A stretch of 64,000 bases of DNA from Rhinopomastus cyanomelas (Eukaryota; Chordata; Aves; Bucerotiformes; Rhinopomastidae), in assembly GCA_013400115.1 (NCBI GenBank), contig VXBP01007529.1:122834-186833 (forward strand), in the 5' to 3' direction. A model generated the notes under the pieces. It ran no database searches, was not told the origin of the DNA, and saw nothing but the letters and a program-made list of their open reading frames with translations. The position numbers and the translations under genes were made by a program. Shown here piece after piece: positions 32,387 through 43,079 of this stretch (position 1 is its first letter; each line of letters begins with the position of its first letter).

Positions 32387-32927
32387 CATCATTTAGAGCC
32401 CCAAGACCAGTTGGTCCACAACTTCCTGAACAGCACAGACGACCCAGCTGAAGCCAGACAGGCAGCAGTGGAAAAGATTCTCTGTCCTACAAACTCTGGA
32501 TTTTCATTTCCCCTGCAGCTCCCCGACTGATCGTACCCCCACAAATATAATTTGATTTCACTGCAGCCACATATGTAAACATCATACGAGAAAATCAGGG
32601 CATTAACATCATTAACCACTAACAACATTATATTCAAGTAGAAGCTGGGGCATAATTCAATCTAATGCATTCCATGCACACACACTCTCCAAAATCACAG
32701 TAATTTAAACATCCTGCTTCTGATGATTCCAGCCCTCACTAATCCGAGGTCGGCGTGTGCAAGGCTGGGAGCTGAATGGGATGTCTCTGCTGCTCTGTCA
32801 CGTTGGCCTCTTACTGTGTGACAACACCGTGCACAAATAGGTCAGAGAACTCTAAATGCAGGGAACAGCTGATATTTCACCATCCTGTGGGAAATAATGG
32901 GATAAAAGCAGGTGTTTGCTGGGTACA
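32387..32927. other. Unique sequence
   Basis: AT-rich and repeat-free, with runs such as CATTAACATCATTAACC. No coding feature. Confidence 0.4.
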
Positions 32928-32975
32928 TAGGAGTCATCAAGGGTCTCGTGCTCTACCAACTGAGCTAGGTGGCCA
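32928..32975 (-). pseudogene. tRNA-Lys(CUU)-like 5' half
   Basis: On minus: CTAGCTCAGTTGGTAGAGCA (D arm with a good A box) followed by CGAGACCCTTGAT, matching the anticodon stem start and a loop with anticodon CTT of eukaryotic tRNA-Lys. No T arm, B box or 3' acceptor half follows. It abuts the 5' end of a plus CR1-A copy. A truncated retro-pseudogene is the simplest reading. Confidence 0.6.
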
Positions 32976-33546
32976 GCAGGGTGACCATGAGCCAGCAATG
33001 TGCCCTTGTGATCAGGAAGGCATCTGGGCAAGAACCTCAGGTACCAGTATAGGTTGGGGACTGACCTGCTGGAGAGCAGGGTAGGAGGAAGTGACCTGGA
33101 GGACAGCAGGATGGCCAGAAGCCAGGAACATACCCTTGTGGCCAAGACGACCAGTGGCATCCTGGGATGGATAAGAAATGGGGTGGTTAGCAGATCAAGA
33201 GAGGTTCTTCTCCCCCTCTACTCTGCCATGGTGAGACCACATCTGGAGTGTTGTGTCCAGTTGTGAGCCCCTCAGTTCCAGAAGGACACAGAGCTGCTGA
33301 AGAGAGCCCAGTGTAGAGTCACAGAGATGATGAAGGGAGGGGAGTATCTCCCTGATGAGGAAAGGCTGAAGGAGCTGGATCTGTTGAGCTTGGAGAAAAG
33401 GAGACTGACGGGTGACCTCATTAATGTTGATAAATATGGATGGGGTGGGTGTCAGGAGGATGCAGCCAGGCTCTGCTCAGGGGCATCTAATGATAGGACA
33501 AGGGGCAGTGGGTGTGAGCTGGAACACAGGAGGTTCCACATCCAAT
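32970..33546 (+). mobile_element. CR1-A copy, 575 bp, rearranged ORF2
   Basis: GGTGGCCAGCAGGGTGACC, then a repeat of the DLLES segment, VSRSREVLLPLYSAMVRPHLE, MMKGGEYLPDEERLKEL, and the RTRGSGCELEHRRF block, stopping at TTCCACATCCAATGA. The GACC-TGAGCCAG segment occurs twice (about 32985 and 33110), showing an internal duplication. Confidence 0.9.
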
Positions 33547-33640
33547 GATCATAGAATCATTAGGGATTGGAAGGGACCTCAAAAGATCATCTAGTCCAAT
33601 CCCCTCACCACAGCAGGATCACCTAGACCAAGTCATGTTA
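33547..33640 (-). mobile_element. CR1-A terminal fragment inverted against the preceding copy
   Basis: TGATCATAGAATCATTAGGG to GGATCACCTAGACCAAGTCA. It replaces the missing 3' end of the plus copy. Confidence 0.87.
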
Positions 33641-33676
33641 TGAAAGTACCTCGCAAGCACACAGCTGAGGTATCAA

Positions 33677-33720
33677 TCACAGAACATTAGGGATTGGAAG
33701 GGACCTTGAAAGACCATCAA
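33677..33720 (-). mobile_element. CR1-A terminal scrap
   Basis: AATCACAGAACATTAGGGAT...CTTGAAAGACCATCAAGG. Confidence 0.75.
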
Positions 33721-34522
33721 GGACCGTGTGCGCGTGTGTGGGGTGTGCAAATCGCTTAAGCCCAGACGCAAACCCTCAGCGCTGCAAGCTCGCTTCAGCG
33801 TTGAGCTCCGCGTCTGGTTACCTTCCGGATTGCTAAGTCCTTCTAAATTAGAACAAGCAATTTCTCTTTGTTTTACCTAATATTTGAAAATGGCAAAAGA
33901 AGTCCCGTGGGTCACTGAAAATTATCCCTTCATTCCTGCCGCCTGTTTTAAGTCAGTCAAAACATTCCAGACTTCAAAAGGGGGCTTTGCCTGCTCGGGC
34001 CGTTGTGGTGTCCGTCTCTCGCTGGCTGGGGAGGGATTGGTTATTTGGATAAATTAGTTTGTGGAGCCTGCTGGTCTTCTAGAAGACCTCAGTGTCTGCC
34101 TGCAAAATTAGTTCTACCAAACACGTAGCAATCCCTGGGCACATCAGAAGGTACAAACAGAGATAAAACCTAATACTACAGCGTCTACAACACGATTTTA
34201 ACTCTGCTCTGTCTCTTGGTAGCAAAGGCAACGTTGGATTTAAACTTTTAAAGCACAGAAAAACATCCACCAAAAGCATAAACTCAGCTCAGCATCCACA
34301 CCTCAGCAGAGCAGGCTGGATGCCAACTCGCAAGCTCAGCCTCCAGCAGCAATCTTTTAGCAGGACAAATGAAAACCTCGCTGGCTTTCCGCTAAATCGA
34401 GTATTTACATTACAGATCCATCCCCACTCCAGCCAGGAAGTCACACAGATGAATTCCCCTGGAGCTTGGGCAGAGTTGTACAACTGCCAAGGAAGAATTT
34501 GCACCCATGGAAGAAAAAGGTG
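33721..34522. other. Unique block with possible regulatory content
   Basis: Repeat-free. 33740-33820 is CpG-containing. 33835-33990 has a SOX-like CTTTGTT at 33866-33872 and AT-rich homeodomain-like sites. A long minus frame overlaps 34289-34735 but only because it includes CR1 sequence. Confidence 0.35.
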
Positions 34523-34587
34523 GTCTAGGTGGTCCTGCTCTGGCAGGGGGAATTGGACTAGATGGTCTTTCCAGGTCCCTTCCAGAG
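34523..34587 (+). mobile_element. CR1-A terminal scrap
   Basis: GTGGTCTAGGTGGTCCTGCT to CCAGGTCCCTTCCAGAGC. Confidence 0.8.
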
Positions 34588-34662
34588 CTCTCGCAGAAGG
34601 AAAGCATGTCACAGGTTTCTTCAGCGTAGTGAGGGAGCAGAGAGCTGTCCCAGCCCTTGAGA

Positions 34663-34743
34663 GAATCCTAGAACCATCCAAGTTTGGGAAAGACCCCCAG
34701 GATGTTTGAGTCCAACCACCAACCCTACTCCACAAGATCCTAC
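34663..34743 (-). mobile_element. CR1-B terminal fragment
   Basis: GAATCCTAGAACCATCCAAG...GAGTCCAACCACCAACCC to CTCCACAAGATCC. Confidence 0.82.
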
Positions 34744-35486
34744 AGAGTCATAGAACATTAGGGATTGGAAGGGACCTTGCAAGATCATCTAGTCCAATCC
34801 CCCTGCCCCAGCAGGACCGTCCAGATCCACTCCCACATGAACATGTCCAGGTGGGTTATAAATGTCTCCAGAGAAGGAGACTCCACAATCCCCCTGGGCA
34901 GCCCCTTCCAGTGCTCTGTCACCCTCACTGGGAAGAAGTTCCTTCTCATATTGATGTGGAACCTCCTGTGTTCCAGCTCACACCCATTGCCCCTTGTCCT
35001 ATCACTAGATACCACCGAGCAGAACCTGGCTCCATCCTCCTGACACCCACCCTTCACACATTGATAGACATTACTGGGGTCACCCCTCAGTCTCCTGTTT
35101 TTCAGGCTCAGACCCAGCTCCTCAGTCTTTCCTCATCAGGGAGAAGGCAGCAGAACATCATCATCTCTGCAGCTCTGCGCTGGACTCTCTCCAGAGCTGC
35201 ATGTCCTTCTGGAACTGGACACCAGATTCCAGATGTGGTCTCAGCAGGGCAAAGTAGAGGGGGAGGAGAACCTCTCTGAATCTGCTAACCACCCCCATTG
35301 TGATCCACTCCTGGATACCATTGGCCTTCTTGGCTGCAAGGGCCCATTGCTGGCTCCTGGCCACCCTGCTGCCCACCAGGACCCCCAGGTCCCTCTCTCC
35401 TCCACTGCTCTCCAACAGGTCAGTTCCCAGGCTATCCTGGTACCTGGAAGAACTGAGGCAGCACCAACACCCATGATTTTCACGGG
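34744..35486 (-). mobile_element. CR1-A copy, 743 bp, with a true 3' end; duplicate partner of 30513-31057
   Basis: Antisense terminus GAGTCATAGAACATTAGGGA through the ORF2 C-terminus (minus frame 34785-35057: RTRGNGCELEHRRFHINMRR) and further 5' to the ERDLGVLVGSRVARSQQ and GVGAASVLPGTRIAWELTCW segments. One of the longest copies in the window. It still lacks any reverse transcriptase core. Confidence 0.93.
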
Positions 35487-36063
35487 CGCCGAGACCACTC
35501 AACTGCACGTAACACACTCTTATTTCCACATGTTTCCCTCACAGACCTTCTTCCCCAACACCAGGGACAGAGAACGCGACAAACACGCCGCCAATTACCC
35601 CGCTTAGACCTGGAGGTCACGCCTGTCAGTCACCAGCCATGTCCACAGGCACAGCCGTGGCACCAACCACAGCGGCGGCTGCCCCCCCCAAATCCCAGCT
35701 TCGGTCTCTGGACCTGCTGGCAGCAGCGATAACCTTGAAAATGCCAAGAGTAACCTGATGCCTCAGGAAAGTGCTGGGAACAAAGGCAGAGAGAGGTGAG
35801 CTGACCCAGCCATCTCCGCGGGCCCCACGGACTCAGCATTTCTGTGGTCACGGAGCCTGGCCTCTCTCCAAGATTCCACAGAACCTCACGAGTTTGCTGC
35901 AAAATTCATTACTTTGCTGCAGCCAGGTGCTGGATGCTTTTTGCTTTGGGGGTGCTCTCCCCCCTTTCCTTTTTCTTGCTGAAACCAGACACTTGCTCCT
36001 CATCTTTCCATTAGCAGAGATTTGGGGTGGGTTTTCAGTCTGAGCGCTGCTTGCTGGTACTTG
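35487..36063. other. Unique sequence
   Basis: GC-moderate, repeat-free. No recognisable exon. Open frames at 35630-36043 have no known domain. Confidence 0.4.
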
Positions 36064-36200
36064 ATGTGGAGTCTCCTTCTCTGGAGAGGTTTAAAACCCA
36101 CCTGGACATGTTCCTGTGTGACTGGATCTAGGGGATCCTGCTGTGGCAGGGGGATTGGACCAGATGATCTTTCTAGGTCCATTCAAACCCCTAATGTTGG
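36064..36200 (+). mobile_element. CR1-A 3' fragment
   Basis: TGTGGAGTCTCCTTCTCTGG to CAAACCCCTAATGTTGG. The terminal octamers are missing. Confidence 0.88.
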
Positions 36201-36372
36201 AAAGAACACAACTGAACATCAGTGATTTTTTCAGGCTGAATAATAAACTGCTCTCCTCTCTGTAGCCAGCTCCAGGTTTGTGGTCTGCTTCTCTCTTACA
36301 CACTGAGTAACAGAAAGGCAGAAGCAGTTGTAGTAGCCAACTTCCTAAACTCAAGATCGCAAGACAGTTCCC

Positions 36373-36584
36373 ACAGAATCATAGGATCATGGAATCATTC
36401 AGGTTGGAAAAGACCCCTGGGATCATTGAGTCCAACCATCAACCCTACTCTACACATTCACCCCTCAACCAGATTCCACAGCACCACATCTAAGCATCTT
36501 TTAGACTCATCCAGGGATGAGGACTCAACCACCACCCTGAGCAGCCCACTCCAGTGCCTGAGCAGTCCCTCTGTGAAGACCCAA
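36373..36584 (-). mobile_element. CR1-B 3' fragment, left of the nested unit
   Basis: CACAGAATCATAGGATCATGG, ATTCAGGTTGGAAAAGACCC to CAGTGCCTGAGCAGTCCCTC. Confidence 0.9.
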
Positions 36585-36983
36585 GACCATCTTTCATGAC
36601 AAGACAGACACCAGCAGAAATACTTGAGCTGCACTCATGTTCTTTCATTCAAACAAAGAGAAGAACATGTCTTACCTACCAGTCCTAACCCTCCCAGGAC
36701 ACTTGGAGTAAGAACAAAACCAGCCCCCTCCACTCTTTACACAAGGGAATGTCTTACCTCTGCTTCCATAATCCAGATTATCAGCCTGTTCAGCTTTTAC
36801 TGAGGATGAGACTGGCTGCTCTCAGTCTACATTTAAACCTTCCCAGGCTGCTTTCAATCCTCCTCACCTGTGCTGGGCAGGTTGGGACCCTGGAGTCAGC
36901 TGGGTGTTATCAGGGTGTGACAACCCACACCCTTGTCTTTGTTTGGCTACTGATTCTCCTGAGACCAGTGGAGAAGCTGAAGG
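36585..36983. repeat. 399-bp duplicated unit, copy 1
   Basis: Not CR1. Matches 57790-58188 over 399 positions with about ten substitutions and no length change. Landmarks: GACCATCTTTCATGACAAGA at the left, GGACACTTGGAGTAAGAAC in the middle, TGGAGAAGCTGAAGG at the right. An 82-codon plus frame inside has no known domain. It sits at the same point within CR1-B in both places. Confidence 0.9.
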
Positions 36984-37029
36984 GTTTTATATTATAATTC
37001 TTAATGTTTGATTTTCTGGCCATATTAAG

Positions 37030-37292
37030 CCCAAGTGCCTGACCACCCTTTCTGGGAAGAAAATCTTCCTAATATCAAGTCTAAACCTTCCCTGTTGTAT
37101 CTTGAACCCATCCCCTCTTGTTCTGTCACTAATCGCTTGTAAGAAGAGACCAGCACCAGCCTCTCCACAACGTCCCTTCAGGTAGCTGTAGAGACTGATG
37201 AGGTCTCCTCTCAGCCTCCTCTACTTCCAACTAAAGAGCCCCAGCTCTTTCAGTGTTTCCTCATCAGATTTATTCCCCAGGCCCTTCAGCAG
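37030..37292 (-). mobile_element. CR1-B fragment, right of the nested unit
   Basis: CCCAAGTGCCTGACCACCC, then CCTCTTGTTCTGTCACTAA, GTCTCCTCTCAGCCTCCTC to TTATTCCCCAGGCCCTTCAG. It repeats about 28 bp of the CR1 segment already present left of the unit. Confidence 0.9.
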
Positions 37293-37679
37293 CTATTTGC
37301 CCGCACTCCATAGGAACATGAACCAAACCCATGACATCACTGTTAGAACCGTTTCTCCGGGAGATTGAAGTGCTGTTTAGATGCTAAAATCGCCTGTCAG
37401 ATACATGAGTGTCACAGAGCAGAAGCTAGCCAACTGGGCTTGGTGTGGTGATGGGCTGCATCCCCATGTGGAACATTATCCTCCTTCTCAACAGAGAAAC
37501 CTTGGCCAAAGGCCATGGCACAGCACTTATTCATCTAGTCTCTAGTGATATTGTCAGATAAACTCTTCTTCTTCCTTTTTCCTTCTCCTGGCACTTGCTC
37601 TATGTCACTGCAGCACTGCACACCTTGGGGTTTGAGCTCCTGAATAAAGCTCCTCCCTTGCCCATGAGTACTTGAAGTT
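37293..37679. other. Unique sequence
   Basis: No feature recognised. Confidence 0.4.
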
Positions 37680-38088
37680 GTTTCCAGAATATGAGGAAAG
37701 GCTGAGGGAGCTGGGTCTCTTGAGCTTGAAGAAGAGGAGACTGAGGGGTGACCTCATTAATGTGGATAAATATGTGAAGGGTGGGTGTCAGGAGGATGGA
37801 GCCAGGCTCTGCTCAGTGGCATCTAATGATAGGACAAGGGGCAGTGGGTGTGAGCTGGAACACAGGAGGTTACACATCAATATGAGAAGGAACTTCTTCC
37901 CAGTGAGGGTGACAGAGCCCTGGAAGGGGCTGCCCAGGGGTGTTGTGGAGTCTCCTTCACTGGAGATGTTTAAAACCCACCTGGATGTGTTTCTGTGTGA
38001 CTGGATCTAGGTGATCCTGCTGTGGCAGGGGAACTGGACTGGATGATCTGTCATGGTCCCTTCCGATCCCTGATGTTCTGTGTCTGTG
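37680..38088 (+). mobile_element. CR1-A copy, 409 bp, cleanest ORF2 C-terminus in the window
   Basis: The frame 37672-38010 is uninterrupted: YEERLRELGLLSLKKRRLRG, LINVDKYVKGGCQEDGARL, RTRGSGCELEHRRLHINMRR, NFFPVRVTEPWKGLPRGVV, then FKTHLDVFLCDWI and stop. 3' end CTGATGTTCTGTGTCTGTG. The 5' boundary is at TTCCAGAATATGAGG. Domain function unknown even in intact CR1. Confidence 0.95.
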
Positions 38089-38129
38089 TTACTCACCTTC
38101 AGGCTGCTCAGTCCTTGCCGTTACGGAAG

Positions 38130-38218
38130 CATCACAGAACATTAGGGATGGGAAGAGACCTCAAAAGATCATCCAGTCCAATCCCCCGCCACAGCAGGGT
38201 CCCCTAGATCCAGTCACA
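38130..38218 (-). mobile_element. CR1-A terminal fragment
   Basis: CATCACAGAACATTAGGGAT to CCCCTAGATCCAGTCACAC. Confidence 0.88.
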
Positions 38219-38815
38219 CGAATCTATTCAGCAGTTACAGGTTTAGATTCCAACGATCCTGAGAGCCCCCATAATCACCACCCACTTGGTTAATGTGAGT
38301 GGAAATTCTGAGCTGCTTCTTTTACAGCCTGCCTAGCACAAGTGATGAAAAGGAGGCACTGAATGAATAACCCAAACAGGAGCTCTCGTGGTGCCAAACC
38401 ATGAACAAATATTTCCTTTAATGCTCCTGCTAAGTGACAGTTCCATTCGTCATGACATGCAGCTCAAGCATGATTTCCCAACCCAAACCCACCGCACACA
38501 CGTCTCAGGCTATTGTAGGCATGCAGAGAGGGGAAGCCACCAAGAACCCCTACAGCTCCCAGGAGAAGGTTTTCACACATAAAGGCCAGGTCTTGAGTAG
38601 GACAAGGACTGAGCTTGAGTGATGCTGAGAGCTCTAGGATGGCAGCTGCAAAGCAGATCATCCTTGTTAAGCACCGATTTGGAACAACAAGCACCCCTTT
38701 CTCCAGGAGTGAATCAGTCCTTTTCACACACTGCTGTAGCAGCAATGGGGAAACACCCACAGAAACGGCTGCAGAACTGGGGTGGTTCTGCACCACCAAA
38801 GCCACCCTGTCACAC
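38219..38815. other. Unique sequence
   Basis: No feature recognised. Short overlapping open frames on both strands. Confidence 0.4.
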
Positions 38816-38948
38816 TCAGTCACAGAACATCAGGGATTGGAAGTCACCTCGAAAGATCAGTCCAATCCCCAGCCACAGCAGGATCCCCTAGATCCATCCC
38901 CTAGATCCAATCGCACAGGAACACATCCAGGCAGGTTTTAAACGCCTC
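38816..38948 (-). mobile_element. CR1-A 3' fragment with a 15-bp internal repeat
   Basis: CAGTCACAGAACATCAGGGA to CAGGCAGGTTTTAAACGCC. CCCCTAGATCCA occurs twice in a row. Confidence 0.87.
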
Positions 38949-39340
38949 CTCCTCCTCCTCCCCGCGTCGCCGCCGGCTCGCCCGGCGGCAGCTCCGCGCT
39001 TGCCCGGCTGCGCTCGACGGGACGCAAGGGGAGAGCCGCTGCCTTCCCTGCCCTTCTACCCCCTTTATTTTTACTTTCAGGAAGGAAGGGATTATTAGAG
39101 AAGGGAAGGATGGGCCCTGCGGGATCGCGGCGGGCGTGCTGCGGGATGGTAAAGGACGGCTGCGGGTTGAACACCCCCAAACCCTGCGGGCGGGTTCGTC
39201 GCTTTCTCGGCTGGGCGCAAGGGAACCAGCAGCATTCCCTGGCAGGAGGGGGCTATCTCATGCCGCTCCTCACCTCGCTGGGAAATTGATCTTGCCCGTG
39301 ATGGAGAAGGCATCCTGCGCTGGGTGGAGCTGTGCCGTGC
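38945..39340. promoter_or_regulatory. CpG-rich patch
   Basis: Dense CpG (CGCGTCGCCGCCGGCTCGCC and GCTGCGCTCGACGGGACGC). It directly abuts the CR1-A fragment on its left. Open frames on both strands match nothing known. Could be an alternative upstream promoter or a Polycomb-type island. Confidence 0.4.
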
Positions 39341-39552
39341 ACACGGCATCTTTCCCCAGCCGACCTCGGATTATCCCTAAAATCAGAGCCTGCACAAGTC
39401 ACTCCCTCCTCATTACCTGTGGAGAGAGAAAGCGTGGGTCTGATTCCCTGTTTCTTAGGCTTCAGATACAATCAGCGCTGGAACAATCTCTTCACCGCCA
39501 GTCCTGAAGGTATAAACTCAGACCCTGCATGAAGTGTGAAGCACAGGCATCG

Positions 39553-40258
39553 GAATCACAGAATGACAGAACGTGAGAGCTTGGGAGGGACCTCCGGAGA
39601 TCATCTAGTCTAACCCTCCCACCAAAAGCAGGATCACATAGGAACACGTTCAGGTGGGTTGTGGAAGTCTCCAAAGAGGGAGACTCCACACCCTCTCTGG
39701 GCAGCCTGTGACAGGGCTCTGTCACACTCACAGGAAAGGTGTTTCCTGATGTTGAAGTGGACGCTCCTGTGCTCCAGCATGTACCCGTTGCCCCTCATCC
39801 TATCGCATGACACCTGCTTCTTGGTACCCACCCTTCAGATATTTGTAGGCATTAACAAGATCCCCTCTTGGCCTTCTTTTCTCCAGACTGAGCAGCCCCA
39901 CCTCTTTCCTCATAGGAGAGCTGTTCAAGTCCCTTAATCATCCTCATAGCCCTCCACTGGACACTGTCCTGCAGTTCCCTTCCTTTTTCGAGCTGAGCCC
40001 AGAACTGGTCACAGTTCCTCAAGTGAGGTCACACGAGGGAAGAACCTCCCTTGACCTGCTGGACAGACTTTTTCTTGGTGCACCCCAGGATGCCATTGGC
40101 CTTCTTGGCCATAAGGACACATTGCTGTTCCATGGAGAACTCACTGCCCATCAGGACTCCATGGTCTTTTTCTGTGATGCTGCTTTCCAGCAGGACAACT
40201 CCTAACCTGTGCAGATGTGTCCTGGTGTTGTTCCTTCCAGGTGCAGGACTCTACGTTT
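39553..40258 (-). mobile_element. CR1-C copy, 706 bp
   Basis: GAATCACAGAATGACAGAAC...GACCTCCGGAGATCATCTAG, CATGTACCCGTTGCCCCTC, GCAGTTCCCTTCCTTTTTCG, CAGGATGCCATTGGCCTTC to GTTCCTTCCAGGTGCAGGA. An older avian CR1 type with many frame breaks. Confidence 0.93.
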
Positions 40259-40296
40259 AATCTAACATAAATGAACGCAATAAATGTGGTCTAGAA

Positions 40297-40368
40297 GGCC
40301 AGTGGCATCTGACTAGATGTTCTTTCGAGGTCCCTTCCAATCCCAAATGCTCTGTGATTCCATGAACT
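40297..40368 (+). mobile_element. CR1-A terminal scrap
   Basis: GGCCAGTGGCATCTGACTAG (chimeric start) then GTTCTTTCGAGGTCCCTTCC to CTCTGTGATTCCATGA. Confidence 0.78.
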
Positions 40369-40589
40369 TGCTTTCACCAGTATCAGCAGTATGTCTTAAC
40401 AGGGCTCGTGCTGAAAGACACAAGAAAGCCAAAACCTTAATACTCTTTTGGGCCACCTAAAACTTTAGGTCCCTTCTCTGAAAGGGATTTCCTTGTGATG
40501 TCAAGCGCGAAGAGACGAGTGAGTAAGTGCAGATGCTCCAAATCACATTTTCCACAGAAATTCAGATCAAGCGGCCCGTGGTTAAATAA

Positions 40590-40835
40590 AACGTGGGGCA
40601 GAAGTGAAGGCGGGGGGGCTCAGCGTGCAGGAAACATCACTGGGAAACCTGGAATGCGGCAGCGAGGATCAAACGTTAATGGCCTATTTGATGTGAAAAG
40701 TGAGCTGGGGGTGCCGGAGACAGAGAGTGGAAAAAGCCGGCGGGGTGAGCGCAGCCCGCCCGCCCCGCACTGCCCCGCAACGCCCTGTACCGCGCAGCTG
40801 GGCGGCCCCAGCCATCGAGCCATCGCTATCGTGCT
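40590..40835. promoter_or_regulatory. Small CpG-rich patch
   Basis: CpG density is locally high (AAAGCCGGCGGGGTGAGCGC and CCGCCCGCCCCGC). No promoter element or exon identified. Confidence 0.3.
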
Positions 40836-40959
40836 AAGAAATCATCCTGGTCTCTAGTACGATCAAAATATTTCAGCCACTCTGACTCGTTAACTATAAA
40901 TTTATTAAAAATCACCCTCTCCCTTGCAGCTCTGAAGTTTTCAACCTTCAGTGTACGCG

Positions 40960-41200
40960 GTGAGGGGTGGTGGGTGTGAGCTGGACACAGGAGGGTCCAC
41001 ATCAGTACGAGAAGGAACTTCTTCCCGGTGAGGGTGACACTGGAACGAGCTGCCCAGGGGGGTTGTGGAGTCTCCTTCTCTGGAGACGTTTAAAACCTAC
41101 ATGGAGATGTTCCTGTGCGACTGGATCTAGGTGATGCTGCGGTGGTGGGGGTTGGACTGGATGATCTTTCGAGGTCCCTTCCCTAGCGTTTTGTGATTGT
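40960..41200 (+). mobile_element. CR1-A copy, 240 bp
   Basis: CGCGGTGAGGGGTGGTGGGT through AGAAGGAACTTCTTCCCGG to CCCTAGCGTTTTGTGATTG. Frame broken near GACACTGGAACGAG. Confidence 0.9.
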
Positions 41201-41516
41201 AATGAAAACAGTGATGGATGTGAACATGAACTGAAACACATCCACACATGACTCTGCGTCTCTGGCAGCGCAGGTTAAAACCGGCGCCCACCTTCACCCA
41301 AGCTTACCCCAGTGCTAACGATGGCAGAGGCAGTGCACAGGGAAATGACACTGGGGTTTGGGGTTTGAAGTGTTTGGGGCTCACAGAGTACATTTGACGA
41401 GGCACTGAGGCCAGTGTATTGAATGCAGTCCTTTTCCCTCTTCTCGGTTTTATCCCGACTCTCAGATATATTCACATATTGAGAGGTGTCTGAGTCATCC
41501 CGCTGCCAGTACTACA
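41201..41516. other. Unique sequence
   Basis: No feature recognised. Confidence 0.4.
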
Positions 41517-41616
41517 ACCACAGAATCACAGAACATCAGGGATTGGAAGGGACCTCGAAAGCTCATCTAGTCTGATGCCTCTACCACAGCAGGATCACCT
41601 AGAACAAGTCGCACAA
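41517..41616 (-). mobile_element. CR1-A terminal fragment
   Basis: ACCACAGAATCACAGAACAT to CACCTAGAACAAGTCGCACA. Confidence 0.88.
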
Positions 41617-42480
41617 TGAAAGGGCTAAGAGAAGCAAAAAAAAAGCCTGTGGTCTCCCCGTCAACTGCATTAAATCACGGGTTGGTTATATTTAGGTGGA
41701 TAACGAAGCACTTAAACGGTAGATAAAAATCACTTGTTATGGACTGTCTAGGATCTAGTGCGGTTTTCTTAATTTTCATAGAAGGCTCGAGGAATTACGT
41801 GGTCTCCCCGTTACAAGCGGAGCCCACTCGGTGGTGGCCCAGCCCTGCGGAAGGGCAAGAGGAGACGTTTGCAGCCTCCTCGCCGCCGCAGCCATTCTGC
41901 TCCCTGCCATTGGCCAACACCCTTTACCCAGCTTTACCGCTTTGCATAAGGGGATTTAAGCTGTGAATGGAGCCCAGAAGAGCCTGAGCAGCGTGGAGGG
42001 GTCGCACCAGAGCCCTCGGTGCATTGGCTGCAGCCCAGCTCTGCGGGGGCACCAGGGAGGCTCGGCCTCTGGGGCAGGGGCCTCAGCCTGGAAAGGCGCA
42101 AGAAGGAAGGAGGATGCTGCTGCGAGGAGGTGCCTGGGTGAACGGGACAAGTACAGCTCAGATTCTAATATAAAGCAGATGCTCTCGGAGCCTTTCTGTC
42201 TCCTAGTTCACGGCCACCACCATCTCTCTCTAGTCCCCCCGCCTCCTTTCTCCGCCCAAGGGCACCGGCACCAGCGGTAACAGCAGCTGTGGCTACTGCT
42301 CCGGGTGAGGAGGCTGGATCTCCCCGAGCACAGGGAAGCAGCAGCAGAGCGGGAGGCCAGCAGGGAGCTGGAGGAGGCGTGGAGGCGGCGGGGACCTCCC
42401 GCACCTCCAGGGGTAGGAGGGATCCCACAATATGTAGCCTTCCCACTGGTATTTGTGTTCTGACTCGCTCGTAACGACAG
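41617..42480. other. Repeat-free GC-rising block
   Basis: Unique. AT-rich to 41800, then GC-rich to 42420. Several overlapping open frames on both strands reflect composition. None resembles a known protein. Confidence 0.4.
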
Positions 42481-42499
42481 TTTGCGGGTGTTGAACATG

Positions 42500-43020
42500 T
42501 ATTTGACTTTCAGTGAGATCACTGACCGTGGGAGTACGCGACCGCAGAGCTCGCACGGGTGGAATCTGCAGTGCGACGCACCCCCACGTCGGCGTTCGCC
42601 TAAATCATCAACCCAAACTTAAAATCCCCCAGAGACTGCATCACTGGCATGTGTTAGCCTCCTCCTCCCCTCGTCTGGGAGGCCGGAGCCTCTCCTCGGT
42701 TCTCCACAGACACCCGTTCGCATCCACGGGCCCGCTGCGAGCAGACCCCGAGCCCAGGCGGGGCGGTGAGGCGAGGAGGTGCAGCCGGCTCACAGAGCGA
42801 CCCAGTGTCTCCGGGGGCTTTCACTGGCCGTGTTTGTCGCCTTTTCCAGCGGTGTGTTTGGTTTGTTTCGTCTCTTTGGGGTTTTGTTCCTTTCGGCTCC
42901 CCCTCTCTCCGACGTTCCCTCGTTCAAGAGCTCTCCACGCAGCGCAGACAGCAGTGCTGCACCGCACGCCTTGCCCCACGCCCAGGTTTCAGCTCCACGT
43001 CTTTCGCAGCCTGAATTTAC
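42500..43020. promoter_or_regulatory. CpG island
   Basis: Many CpGs across 500 bp (GTACGCGACCGCAGAGCTCG, CGTCGGCGTTCGCC, GGCGGGGCGGTGAGGCGAGG). A 175-codon plus frame spans it but has no recognisable domain. Candidate promoter for an unannotated transcript or a distal EYA1 start. Confidence 0.45.
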
Positions 43021-43079
43021 GTGCAAATTACATCTTATAACCTTCCCCGACCTCCCCCTCCAGCAATATAGACACGTAG

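Noticed and set aside
32928..33003. Functional tRNA-Lys gene
   Set aside because: Only the D arm and part of the anticodon arm match; no T arm, B box or acceptor 3' strand.
42513..43040. 175-codon plus frame in a CpG island
   Set aside because: No domain, overlapping frames open on both strands, composition-driven.
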